NCBI GenBank assembly: GCA_965178125.1
Contig: OZ237748.1
Coordinates: 868,001-932,000 of the forward strand
Direction of reading: 5' to 3'
Source: Bilabrum cf. latius
Taxonomy: Eukaryota; Bigyra: Bicosoecida; Bigyra; Bicosoecida
DNA length: 64,000 nucleotides
Below, piece after piece: positions 23,792 through 33,646 of this stretch; the stretch's first letter is position 1; every line of letters begins with the position of its first letter. The position numbers and the translations under genes were made by a program. A model generated the notes under the pieces. It was given only the letters and a program-made list of their open reading frames with translations, ran no database searches and was not told where the DNA came from.

Positions 23792-26232
23792 GATGACGAG
23801 GGTTCACCACCTTGGCCACCACTCCCACTTTGCCCATCCCCACCCTCACCCCCACCTTCCTTCTCCTTCTCCTTCTCCTTCTCCTTCAGCTCCTTGATTG
23901 CTTGTTCCCTGGCCTGCGCCAGGCACCTCTTCGCCGCGATCCTCTCCCCCCCTTCCCCAGACCTGACCCACATCCAAAAGGGAAACCTAAGCTCGTCCAG
24001 CACCTTCTTGGACTGGAACGTGACCAAGTCCAGAGTGAACCTGTGGAGATGGAAGGCCAAGTGAGGCGAGGCAGACACCAGCAGCTCCCCCTTCACGCTC
24101 CGGGTCCGCTCCCCGCACTCGTCACATGTCACGGCGTTCCCACCCTCCATCACGGTGGCGCTTTGGGCCTTGGCCAGCGCCTTGACAAGCGTCGTGGGTC
24201 CGCTGCCCTCCTCCCCCCCCATGGGCCTGACCTCCACCCCCATGTCCGTGTGGCCCTGCACGCGCCTGCGCACCTCCCCGCACTAAGTGCACGCTACATA
24301 ATCCGACATGCGGCTCTCGAAGGCGGAGGAGAAGGGCTTCCGGCCCAGCTCCTGGGGGGGCGGCGCCAGGGTAGATTTCCATTCCGAGTCCTCGGCCTGC
24401 TCCGCAGCGCGCTGTTTGGCCATCGCTTCCTGCTGCTCTCGGTGAGCCTTGGCATCTTCATCTTCATTTTCATCGCCATCTTCATCATTCTTCCCCTCCT
24501 CTTCCTCCTCCTTGTCTCGGCCGCTGCCTTCCCCATGGTCTGTGGCTTTCTCGGGGTGAGCTGCGTCCTCGGCACTCGTCACACCCTCACTCATCACACC
24601 ACCAGCCCCCTCCGTCCCCCCCATGAGGTGGTCAAAGGCGCCCTCCTGCCCCACCCTCTCGTCAAAATTCCGGTCCATCGCGTCCAGAAGAACGTGAAAG
24701 AGCTCCTGCGCGTCTGACTGCTGAAAAACCTGCCCGTCAGTCCAATGGAACGAGTCTGTCAGCGCGCGAGTGGACGCCGCGGGGGGAGAGGCGAACAGCC
24801 CGCCGCTGTAAGTAGGCGAAGATGAAGAAGAGGAATGGGACTGCTCCTGGCCCTGCCCAAAGGCCTCCTTGAGCCCCCAGGGGTCGTTGGGGTCAGCCTC
24901 ATTGGGCCCCTGGGGGTCCGTGGGGTCACCGCCACCTGCCCCCGACAGTGCGGGGTCTTGCTCGGGTGCAGCGGACTGCGGCACATCCCCTGATTTTGAC
25001 TCCGAGTCGGTACCCTTTGCGTCAGCGTTCGGATCAGCACCATGTGCGGTCTTTCCAGCTTTCGAATTGTCTTCATCTCCCTCCTCGCCCTTCTTTTGCT
25101 TCTCTCCGTCTTGATGCTTCCCTCCATCCTCATCAGCCCCTCCATTCTTCTCCTCTTCCTCCTGGTCCTTGTCCTTGGCCTTGTCCTCGGCCTGGTTGTC
25201 CGCACGACGTGCAGCCCACGCGGCGGCATCTCGCCCCGCCACTGCCTCCACGCCCGCCCTGCCCTGGTCCTGGCCCTCCTGCAGCCTCGCGAACAGCCGC
25301 TGGCACTGCAGTAGAATGCACTCGGCCTGGTCACCGTCCACCTCCTCGCAATACCGGAACCACTCCAGCACCCTCCGGCGGAAATCCGGAGTCATAAAGA
25401 GCATCTGCAGCAGCGAGTTCAGGTAGCACGTCGCCCCCTGGTTCCCCAGTCCGCTAAAGGGGGACAGCGGAACCAGCGCGGCGCCGGGGCCGCTGCTTGG
25501 GAGGTTGCAACCGGCGCGCCGCCCGTGCCACTGCGCCTTCATCCCAAGGTCACTACCAGCACCAGCACCAGCACCAGCGCCGCCGCTTTCTTCATCTTCA
25601 TCTTCATCGGGCTGCGTGACCTTCACCCCAGGCACGCCCCCGAAGCTGAAACCGGAACCAGGGCTCGCCCACGGGTCCGAATCCGCCCCATCGGGCTGCG
25701 GTGCCGTCTGACCCCATGCATCCAAGGGGGCCGGGGCCGGGGCAGGGGCAGAGGCAGGGGCCGCACCATCGTGCGATGCACCCGTCCCGGACCCCGAGGC
25801 ACCCTCCCCCCCACCACTCCCGCTCCCGCCTTCACTCGTCACACCGCTGCCGCCCCCCTCCCCGGACTCTGTGGGTGCCCTCTCCACGGCAGGCTGCCCC
25901 CCGAATACGAAACCGCCCGAGCCGCCGTCACTCGTCACACCGGCGTCCCCTCCCGCCAGCATGTCGCCCCAAGCCTGCCCCACCAGCCCCCCCTCCTGCA
26001 CCCCGGGCGTGTCACTCGTCACACCCGATCCATCCCTGGCCATGTCGGGCAGCCCCTCGGTCCCGTAAGCGCCCTCGGCCGCCCTGGCCCTGGCCTGCGC
26101 ATCGTCCTCTTCGGCTTGCAATCGCATGGCGAGCGCTAAGCTGGCGTCCTCGTCCGATTCCGAGTTGGCTCCTCCGCCGTTGCCTCCGCCGCTGCTGCCG
26201 GTTGACTAGTCGCCGCCTGCCGTGCCGCTCAT
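17713..26232 (-). CDS. giant ubiquitin-specific protease (USP40/USP47-like), 2839 residues
   Basis: Cysteine protease that removes ubiquitin from substrates. A single frame runs from ATG 26232 to TGA 17713 when TAG is sense; TAG falls at residues 9, 650, 887, 1144 and 1204. An N-terminal segment (ASLALAMRLQAEED) resembles a ubiquitin-interacting helix. The catalytic Cys box GNQGATCYLNSLLQMLF has Cys near residue 269. A zinc-ribbon half CT-UAG-C sits at 648-651 and CDEC near 703, so one UAG lies inside a CxxC pair. The His box GTGSGHYYSYVKD has His near residue 1003, followed by WHEFNDSSV. After the catalytic domain comes a long tail with several ubiquitin-like segments (VLEFKRRAAEAHGL, ATLEELRRRIAEH), as in USP40/USP47. 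The phrase NQGATCYLNSLLQ and the multiple UBL segments support that subgroup; the exact orthologue is uncertain. The protein is far longer than animal USP47 (about 1375 residues). The gene holds 24 of the 36 copies of the ten-base word discussed in the findings. Confidence 0.9.
17966..26021. repeat. cluster of 24 copies of the word ACTCGTCACA in both orientations
   Basis: Copies near 17966, 18900, 18918, 19610, 19670, 19683, 19796(r), 20062, 20485, 20738, 20867, 20962, 20992, 21588(r), 21869(r), 22937(r), 23010, 23154, 23532, 24117, 24576, 25835, 25929 and 26012; r marks the reverse orientation. They fall in different reading frames of the same gene, giving VTS, CDEC, HSSH or LVTP. Counted by eye. 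Confidence 0.9.
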
Positions 26233-26992
26233 CGCACAAGCAGCTTTTGGTTGTTTAATGCTAGGTGCTGCGCGAAGCAACGTGAAACGTGAAACGAATG
26301 AGGACGGTGTTAGATATGTACGGCTACTACACAATCCAATTCATTCCCAGAGGTGGATGATTCTGGGCGAAAAGCTCCGGCAAGTCTTGCCTGTGCCGAG
26401 GACACCACCCAAACTTGCCTACAACAGCCCACACCTCGCACATAGATAGAACATGATATTCAAACCACAATGAATGAGCGCTGGTTCGAATAATGACAGT
26501 TTTATCTGCTCAACGAGTTGTGTTCTCAGCGAATCAGGAAGCCCGTGCTGTACCTAGCCATGTGTCCAAACAAAACCATTCATTCATGATCGTCTAACAC
26601 CAAAAGGATCTCACTAGTACTTGTATCGATACAGATAGCAAACCAAAGCTATTTGCCGCGGGTAAATGCTTCAAGAAGCCTAACTATTGCATTGCAATCC
26701 GAACACACCTTGAGGCATTTTCGGTGTTTCCGATCGGATCATGCCGTGTGCATGCACAGCATGTTGCCGAGAGAGACCCCAGGGGGGAATCGCGCCTGCC
26801 TGTGTAAGTAAATAGCGTTACTCGGGCCAATTTCGTCTTTGAATGCCTCATTCAAGACAACAAGCCGCCAATCAAGATCCGATCGGAGTACTGGAACCAT
26901 CCCATCCCACATGTGCACACCACAAATCAAGGCCCCGAAGAATCCACAACCCGAGGAGAGCAAAAAGTCTTCCTAGCCCCCTTTAGCCCACA
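26233..26992. other. intergenic, no gene
   Basis: Between the 5' end of the protease gene and the 3' end of the Hsp70 gene, both on the minus strand. AT-richer than either gene. Should hold the protease promoter; no motif singled out. Confidence 0.6.
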
Positions 26993-29045
26993 TCACAGCT
27001 CCTCGCCCATGAAATCCTCGTCCTCCTCACCGTCTTCCCCACCGAAGCCGCCCGCGCCGCCCGCACCTCCTGCAGCCGCGTACACCTTCTGGATGATGGG
27101 GTTGGCCACGCCCTCGAGCTCCTTCCTCTGCTCGTCCAGGTCGTCCTTGCTCGCCTCCTCGTTCTCGTCCAGCCAGTCCAGCACCTCCTGCACCTTGGAC
27201 TCGAGCTCCTCCTTCTCCTCGTCCTCGATCTTGCCGGCGAGGCCCTTCTCCTCGTCCTCCAGCTGGTTCTTGAGGTTGTACGCGTACGACTCCAGGCCAT
27301 TCCGGGCATCGATCCGGTCCTTCACCTCGGCGTCCGCGTCGGCGTTCGCCTCCGCATCGGCAACCATCTGCTCGATCTCCTCCTGGGAGAGGCGTCCTTT
27401 CTCGCTGGTGATGGTGATCTGCTCGCTCTTGCCTGTGCCCTTGTCCTCGGCGGACACCTGGAGGATTCCGTTCGCGTCGATCTCGAAGGTCACCTCGATC
27501 TGGGGGGTGCCGCGGGGGGCCGGGGGGATGTCCTTGAGCTCGAACTTGCCCAGCTAGTGGTTGTCCTTGGTCATGGCGCGCTCTCCCTCGAACACCTGGA
27601 TGAGGACGGCGGGCTGGTTGTCCTGGTACGTGGAGAAGGTCTGGGACTTCTTGGTGGGGATCACGGAGTTCCGGTTGATGAGCTTGGTCATCACTCCGCC
27701 CACGGTCTCGATGCCCATGGACAGGGGGGTCACGTCCAGCAGCAAGATGTCCTTGGTGTCATCGCCGCCTTCGCCCGAGAGGATGCCTCCCTGCACGGCA
27801 GCGCCGTAGGCCACGGCCTCGTCGGGGTTAATGCCCCTGTTGGGCTCCTTGCCGTTGAAGTAGTCCTTGATCAGCTGCTGGATCTTGGGGATGCGGGTGG
27901 ATCCTCCCACTAGCACCACCTCGTCCACCTCCTTCTTGGCCAAGCCGGCGTCGGATAGCACGCGGGTCACGGGGCCGAGCGTCTTCTTGAACAGGTCCAT
28001 GTTGATCTCCTCGAAGCGGGCCCTGGAGAGCTTGTCCACGAGGTCCTCGCCATCAAAGAGCGCCTCGATCTCCAGGCGGGCCTCGTGCTGGGAAGAAAGC
28101 ACCCGCTTGACGCGCTCCACCTCCCGGCGGAGCTTCTGCTTGGCGCGGTTGTCCTTGCTCATGTCGGCGCCCGTCTTGCGCTTGAACTTCTTGATGAAGT
28201 ACTGCATGACCCGCTGGTCGAAATCTTCTCCGCCGAGGTGGGTGTCTCCGTTGGTGGCAAGCACCTCGAACACTCCGTTGTCGATGGTCAGCGCCGTCAC
28301 ATCGAAGGTGCCCCCGCCGAGGTCGAACACCAGGATGTTCTTCTCTCCCCCCTTCTTGTCCAGGCCGTACGCGATGGCGGCGGCCGTGGGCTCGTTGATG
28401 ATGCGCCTGACGTTGAGCCCGGAGATGGTCCCGGCGTCCTTGGTGGCCTGGCGCTGGGCATCGTTGAAGTACGCGGGCACGGTCACCACGGCGTCGTTGA
28501 TCTCCTTGTCCAGGAAGCCCTCCGCGATGGTCTTCATCTTCCCGAGGACCATGGCGCTCACCTCCTCGGGAGCGAACTGCTTGTTCTCCCCCGCGAGGTC
28601 GACCTCCACGTAGGGCCTGCCGCTCTTGGAGACTACCTTGTAGGGCCAGAGCTTCATGTCCGCCTGCACGGTCTTGTCCGTGAACTTGCGGCCGATCATG
28701 CGCTTCACGTCAAAGACCGTGTTGGAGGGGTTGATGGTGGCCTGGTTCTTGGCCGCGTCTCCGATGAGCCTCTCACCAGTGGCGGGGTCCCAGGCGACGT
28801 ACGAGGGGGTGATGCGGTTTCCCTGGTCGTTGGGGATGATCTCCACGCGTCCGTTCTTGAAGACGCCCACGCAGCTGTAGGTGGTGCCCAGGTCGATCCC
28901 GATGGTCGTCCCGACTGCGGTGATGGAGCGAGTGGAGGGTTGCGAGAAGGACAATCGTTGCGATGCACACAGGGAGGGAGGGGATGCCGGCTGGCTGGCT
29001 GGCTGGCCTGAATGAAACTTCAAAACGATCACGTTCAAGCAACAT
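26993..29045 (-). CDS. ER-type Hsp70 chaperone (BiP/GRP78)
   Basis: ATP-dependent chaperone of the ER lumen. The nucleotide-binding domain begins at [17 protein letters not shown] and contains [14 protein letters not shown] and [15 protein letters not shown]; the substrate domain contains [20 protein letters not shown]. Features such as [35 protein letters not shown] and [12 protein letters not shown] match BiP rather than cytosolic Hsp70. One in-frame TAG (27554-27556) sits in KDNH-UAG-LGKF, a position that is usually Leu, or another polar or aliphatic residue, in Hsp70s; homology continues on both sides. Stop TGA. The C terminus is FMGEEL rather than KDEL or HDEL. No ATG opens the main frame; a hydrophobic stretch typical of a signal peptide ([17 protein letters not shown]) follows ATG 29045 in the neighbouring frame, so a small intron or a one-base error near 28920-28950 is likely. 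Confidence 0.93.
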
Positions 29046-30244
29046 GTTCCATCAAAAATACAAAGTCAAGATTAATCTGGGCTGCATGCGTGGCGTAGCA
29101 CACTAAATGCCAAGTAAATGGGCAAGGAGGCTGGTAGTGCAGCGATCCACAGAGTTTGTCTGGCCCACTACGCAAATACTCAGTCCTAGACCCCTAAGAA
29201 CCGATCAATTCAAATACGTACATATGAATCACTTAGATACTTGTCAGTTTGCGCACAAGCTGCGTGACAACAGCAGCGCCACCGACATGTTGCACTACAC
29301 GTGGAAGCCGATGCAGCAGCTCAGTTGGTCCAACTCACTTGCGTCTTCCTCATCCGCAAATGCGGGCAGTGACAAACCTGTGGAAACAGTATGGTTAGAC
29401 ATATATGACGGAGGGCTTATGGATGTTTGAGCGAATTGCACGAGCAAACACGTTGCTCGTTGATGCACGTGGAGGCCTTCCCGATCAAGGTTCTGAAACT
29501 GTACCAAAGTTGCGCAAATTTGCACTCACATGCCACTGCACCAATAAGCATCAATGCTCGGTTCAACATTGCTCCAGGTACGGCTTTGTGTGACACTAAG
29601 AACCGTATGAAGTGGCGCGGTGGGTGTTCTGCTGGATGGCAAGCACGCAATCTGGTTTGTTCGTTTGTGCAGTGTTGTTTCAATACGCATGTGCAACTCG
29701 GCGCATAGCTCAGCGTTTTGTACCGTAATCTGGTAGTATACGACAAAGACCAACGTACATTTGTAGTGTTGACTCAGTTCGGCTGATAAATTGTGTCTCC
29801 TGAAAAGCACATTGCGAATCATAAGCGCGAATAGACTTGTTTCCATTGTGTTAATCAGTTCCAAGCGTTCTAATTGTGGATTGTTGTCCATAATCGCATT
29901 TTCCATAATCACATAACACTATTCAAATTGTTCAAATGCATAGTTGATCGTGCGTACGGCACGTACCTTTTTCCGTGAAAAGCTGGCCTGTATCGGAGCA
30001 ATGTGGTCACATCTGCGTGCCACAGTGGCACGTTGGGGTACGCCGGAAGACAACCTCAACGAGATTCCCGTCCGAATAACCACCCAGCAGCCGCATAAAT
30101 CCACCAGTGCAGGCATGCCACCCTTAATCATGTCCGATAGGATATATGCCCCCCTTCCCTCCCCCTCGTCTGGGGGGGATAGCCAGCCACACCGTAGAAA
30201 ATATCAATTCTGAATAAAGTCCCGCAACTACCGCATGTCCACAA
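29046..30244. other. intergenic, no gene recognised
   Basis: AT-rich. Several 60-130 codon open frames exist on both strands but none shows repeats, domains or homology to other genes here. Contains the upstream region of the Hsp70 gene. Confidence 0.5.
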
Positions 30245-32510
30245 TCACTGGCCCACCCGGATTGCTTCCTCTAACAACTTCACGCAGTCGTCATGCCCCC
30301 CCAATCGAGCCGCCTCCAGCGGTCCCACCACCCTGCTCCCGCGCGCCCCGTCCTCCACCTCTCCAGTGATATGCAGCCCGCCCGCAAGCTTGCCCAGCCT
30401 CAGCCGTCTCTCTAGCTCCATGGGCCTACCATGGCTTGCCGCTTGGAAGACCATTCCAGCGTCCCTCTTGGCCTCTACTGCCCTCCTCCAGCACAGGGCC
30501 CTCCGAATTGGAGATGCAACGAATGATCGAATGACGGCTGCGGTCTCGGGTCTCACGAGAGTGTCTGCTAGCTCGGCAGGAGTCAAGCCATCCTGGTAAT
30601 TTCAGGGAAGGAGTGGCGGCATGATAGGGCGTGGGCGATGCAAATGGGTTGGTGGCGTCTCCGAAACTAGGTGCATGAGTGCAGATCGTGCAAGATAAGA
30701 AGACTCATGTGTGGGTGCTCACGCTATCCTTGACGTCCCTGCGGGCCCCTGCCTCCATGAGGATGGTGGCACTCGCGTTGCGGGTATAGTAAGCTGTGTA
30801 GTGGAGGGGTGTCGTGCCTCCTCGCTGCGGGCACAACGACATGGCAATACGAAACAAAGCATACGGTTGCATTTACATGTAGCCAGTTCCCTTTGTGTTT
30901 CTCCCAGTAGTGAGCCACCTTTGAAGAAGACTACAAATTCGATACGATTGCTATAGCACCTGTTGTATGTCTCACCGTAGTTGCGTGCACGTCCCCCCCA
31001 TTATCCAGTAAGATCTGCAGGCACTGAGGAGAACCCACCTGGGCTGTGAAATGCATCGGGGTATTCCATGCCTGGGAGGGAATCAGAACGGGATGTACGG
31101 TGCAGCAGCGTGCGGATCATGGCAATGTTGACGTCAAACGACACACACTACTAGTGCGAGGGGCCATATATGTGTGCCATGTCAACACCGTGTCAACAAC
31201 AACCCACAAGCATTCCGTCGGACTAATGTCGTGCTCAAGCCTTCATTGCAAAGAAATAAACTGCAAAAAATGTACAAGCTTGTCTAAATCTCGAGGTGGA
31301 GTCTAGTCTGTCGACTAATTGGACCGTCAAGCCACTTCCCCCCTTATAGTTGGGGGATCCGACCATACTCCTGCACAATCGCCCAATACGATACTCTGTG
31401 GTTTCTGTCTTACACTATCCACGGCATGTACATCCCCACCGTTGTCCAGAATTACCTAAAGGCAATCGGGTTGGCTTTCTTGTCCGGCTATGTGTGTAAG
31501 TGTGAGGCCAACCTGCATCAGGGATGGACGAAGGGGCGGCAGGTGGTGCATTAGCCAGGTACAAGTGAATTGCGCTATCACGCGTACAAGGAGCGCAGAG
31601 GAGTAATGCTACTCATGTGGCCAACGCAGTCCCCGGTTGCAACCAACCGACCAGAAAGTCCTAGTACTTTTAGGTACACAGTAGCCATTGGTTACATACA
31701 CCCTCTAGCCAGACAGTCGACTACGCCTGGTACACAGGCACCTCCGTCAATTTCCCAGACGAACGCGCAATTCCTCACGTTCTCAGCAGCTTCCACGTCG
31801 GCGCCCCTCTCGATGAGTAGCTTCAGGCAGTCGAGGTGGCCTTTACAAGCAGCCAACCATGCCGCCGTTTCACCCAGCTGCGGTGTATCAAACGGTAACG
31901 TGCAGAAAGAAGGATACACCAAAGTCGGCCTTTCAGACCGGGGAGGCTATGTGTATTTACAACGGCTAGCAAAAGCGATATATCCGGATCTGTATTGTCG
32001 ATCTCGATTGATACCAGGTTTTACAATCATTGATAGGCCTACTAGGGTCTTGGCAGTCCGTTTGCTGGAGCAGATGACTATGAGCACGAAGCGACATGGC
32101 GCTTGAATCATTGATATGTTGAGTTTACCTGCCAATAATGCCCCCGCCCCCACCGATGCCGCAAGAAGATGCAGCTGCATGGTCTCGCCGCGCTCCCTAA
32201 CTACCACGAGTTTATTCTAGTGCGTCAACTGTTCTAGATACCCAGCCAGAATGTCCGGCAGCCGGGCAATTAGTAGCTTTGCTAAGGCCATCCACGGGTG
32301 GTCGGCTATCTATCTATGAGTTCTTCGGTGATAGCTCACCCACGAAACCATGGAAAAAATGAGATGATGCACTCGAATGCTTGATTTCAATTTCATACGG
32401 TAATTGCCAATCTCACCGCATCTTTGGATTCAATGTAGGTCCCCGCATCTAGGCACAACCTTAGGTCGTCAATCTTGCCATTATCAGCAGCCTCAAGCAG
32501 TGCGTCTCCC
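30245..32510 (-). CDS. ankyrin-repeat protein with family C-terminal module (first exon missing)
   Basis: Six exons on the minus strand: 32510-32417 (GDALLEAADNGKIDDLRLCL), 31877-31779 (GETAAWLAACKGHLDCLKL), 31512-31414 (GLTLTHIAGQESQPDCL, then TAG, then VILDNGGDV), 31071-30976 (NTPMHFTAQVGSPQCLQILL), 30824-30723 (GTTPLHYTAYYTRNASATI) and 30592-30245. Donors are GTGAG or GTAAGA, acceptors CAG; internal exons are phase 0 and mostly 99 nt. The last exon holds the family module: GLTPAELADTLVRPETAAV, then WRRAVEAKRDAGMVFQAA, GRPMELERRLRLGKLAGG and AARLGGHDDCVKLLEEA; stop TGA. The TAG at 31455-31457 aligns with a CAG codon in the next repeat of the same gene, which supports Gln. Likely a cytosolic interaction scaffold; the partner is unknown. 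Confidence 0.9.
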
Positions 32511-33115
32511 CTGTAACACTCAAAAAGTATATAATTGAGATGTTCAGTCCGAATGAATTGCGATATGAAGGCTTCTGTAGTGTCGCAATCTACGAATAGT
32601 CTATTGGGCAGCATAAAATGCTTCAATGAGTAGCGGAATCCGCGCAGGCATCAATTGACACGTGACGAAAACGAAGAACATTACTTAAACCTAACATTTA
32701 GAACAATCGTTCGAGCCTGTGCTTTCAAGGACGATGTAAAGATCGGTCTGAGAACGGCAGAGCTGATAACTACACGTTTCAATAAACGCTGCAGCAGAGC
32801 GATTTTGCCACCGTGCTACCCGAGGGACAAGAGGGGGAGGGGGGGTTCCCCCGGCAGCAAGCACTGGCGCCCAAGGGGGAGGCCGCCCAACCTTATCCAA
32901 GACCCGGCCGCGCCTACTTCTCCTAGAAAGACACGGCCCCGGACGCACTCGATCAAACTGGAGCCCCCAGCTCCAGCAAGATGCGGCGATGTCGCCGCCG
33001 AGGTGGGGCGTGCGTGTGCGCCGCGGACAGATGGACCTCCAACGAAGCCACTGGGCTAGGGCGGGCTGTGCCCCTGGGAGCGACCGTGCGCGCTGCAGGC
33101 GGATCATCAGCGAAG
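32511..33115. other. intergenic, no gene recognised
   Basis: Should contain the first exon and promoter of the ankyrin gene that runs from 32510 to 30245. A G/C-rich segment at 32815-33060 is open on both strands but has no recognisable pattern. Confidence 0.4.
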
Positions 33116-33155
33116 CGGCTAGGCTAGGCTAGGCTAGGCTAGGCTAGGCTAGGCA
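33116..33155. repeat. (AGGCT)n microsatellite
   Basis: Seven or eight perfect AGGCT units. In a minus-strand frame they would read as repeated UAG-containing triplets ending in TGA. Confidence 0.95.
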
Positions 33156-33199
33156 AGGGTGCGGTGGAATGCTAGAGATTCCCTCGTGGATCAGGAGCC

Positions 33200-33535
33200 G
33201 CAGAGCACCTGCTCGCCACCATCGCAACTCCTCACGCCGCTCTACGGGCAGGAAACCGAAGAAGGCCTTCCCTCGCCACCATCGCAACTCCCCACGCCGC
33301 TCTACGGGCAGGAAACCGAAGAAGGCCTTCCCTCGCCACCATCGCAACTCCTCACGCCGCTCTACAGGCAGGAAACCGAAGAAGGCCTTCCCTCGCCACC
33401 ATCGCAACTCCCCACGCCGCTCTACGGGCAGGAAACCGAAGAGGGCCTTCCCTCGCCACCATCGCAACTCCTCACGCCGCTCTACAGGCAGGAAACCGAA
33501 GAAGGCCTTCCCTCGCCACCATCGCAACGCCCCGG
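33200..33535. repeat. 60-bp tandem repeat with alternating variants
   Basis: Five full 60-bp units plus a partial one. Units alternate between CTCACGCCGC and CCCACGCCGC variants, suggesting amplification of a 120-bp dimer. As 60 is a multiple of three, all frames are open. A minus-strand frame (33572-33144, continuing through TAG codons) reads RWWRGKAFFGFLPVERRGEL repeats; whether it is translated is unknown. Confidence 0.9.
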
Positions 33536-33646
33536 GGGGAAGGTCTAGAGACAGAACCTTGTCAACACACATCCTACTATGTGCCCCAAACGTATGAATC
33601 TAGCGCAATCGTGTTCCCTCTCTACAAGTGCCTGCGCTATCATGCT

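Noticed and set aside
21586-24127. CDEC motifs as evidence of several zinc fingers
   Set aside because: Most CDEC, VTS and HSSH strings are different frames of the same ten-base word. Only the one near 24120 sits where the USP zinc ribbon is expected.
27554-27556. TAG in BiP as a pseudogene mutation
   Set aside because: The rest of the protein is intact and conserved, and the same codon recurs in frame in most other genes of the window while never acting as the last stop.
27557-29011. Plus-strand frames opposite BiP, up to 308 codons
   Set aside because: Antisense of a highly conserved Hsp70 sequence.
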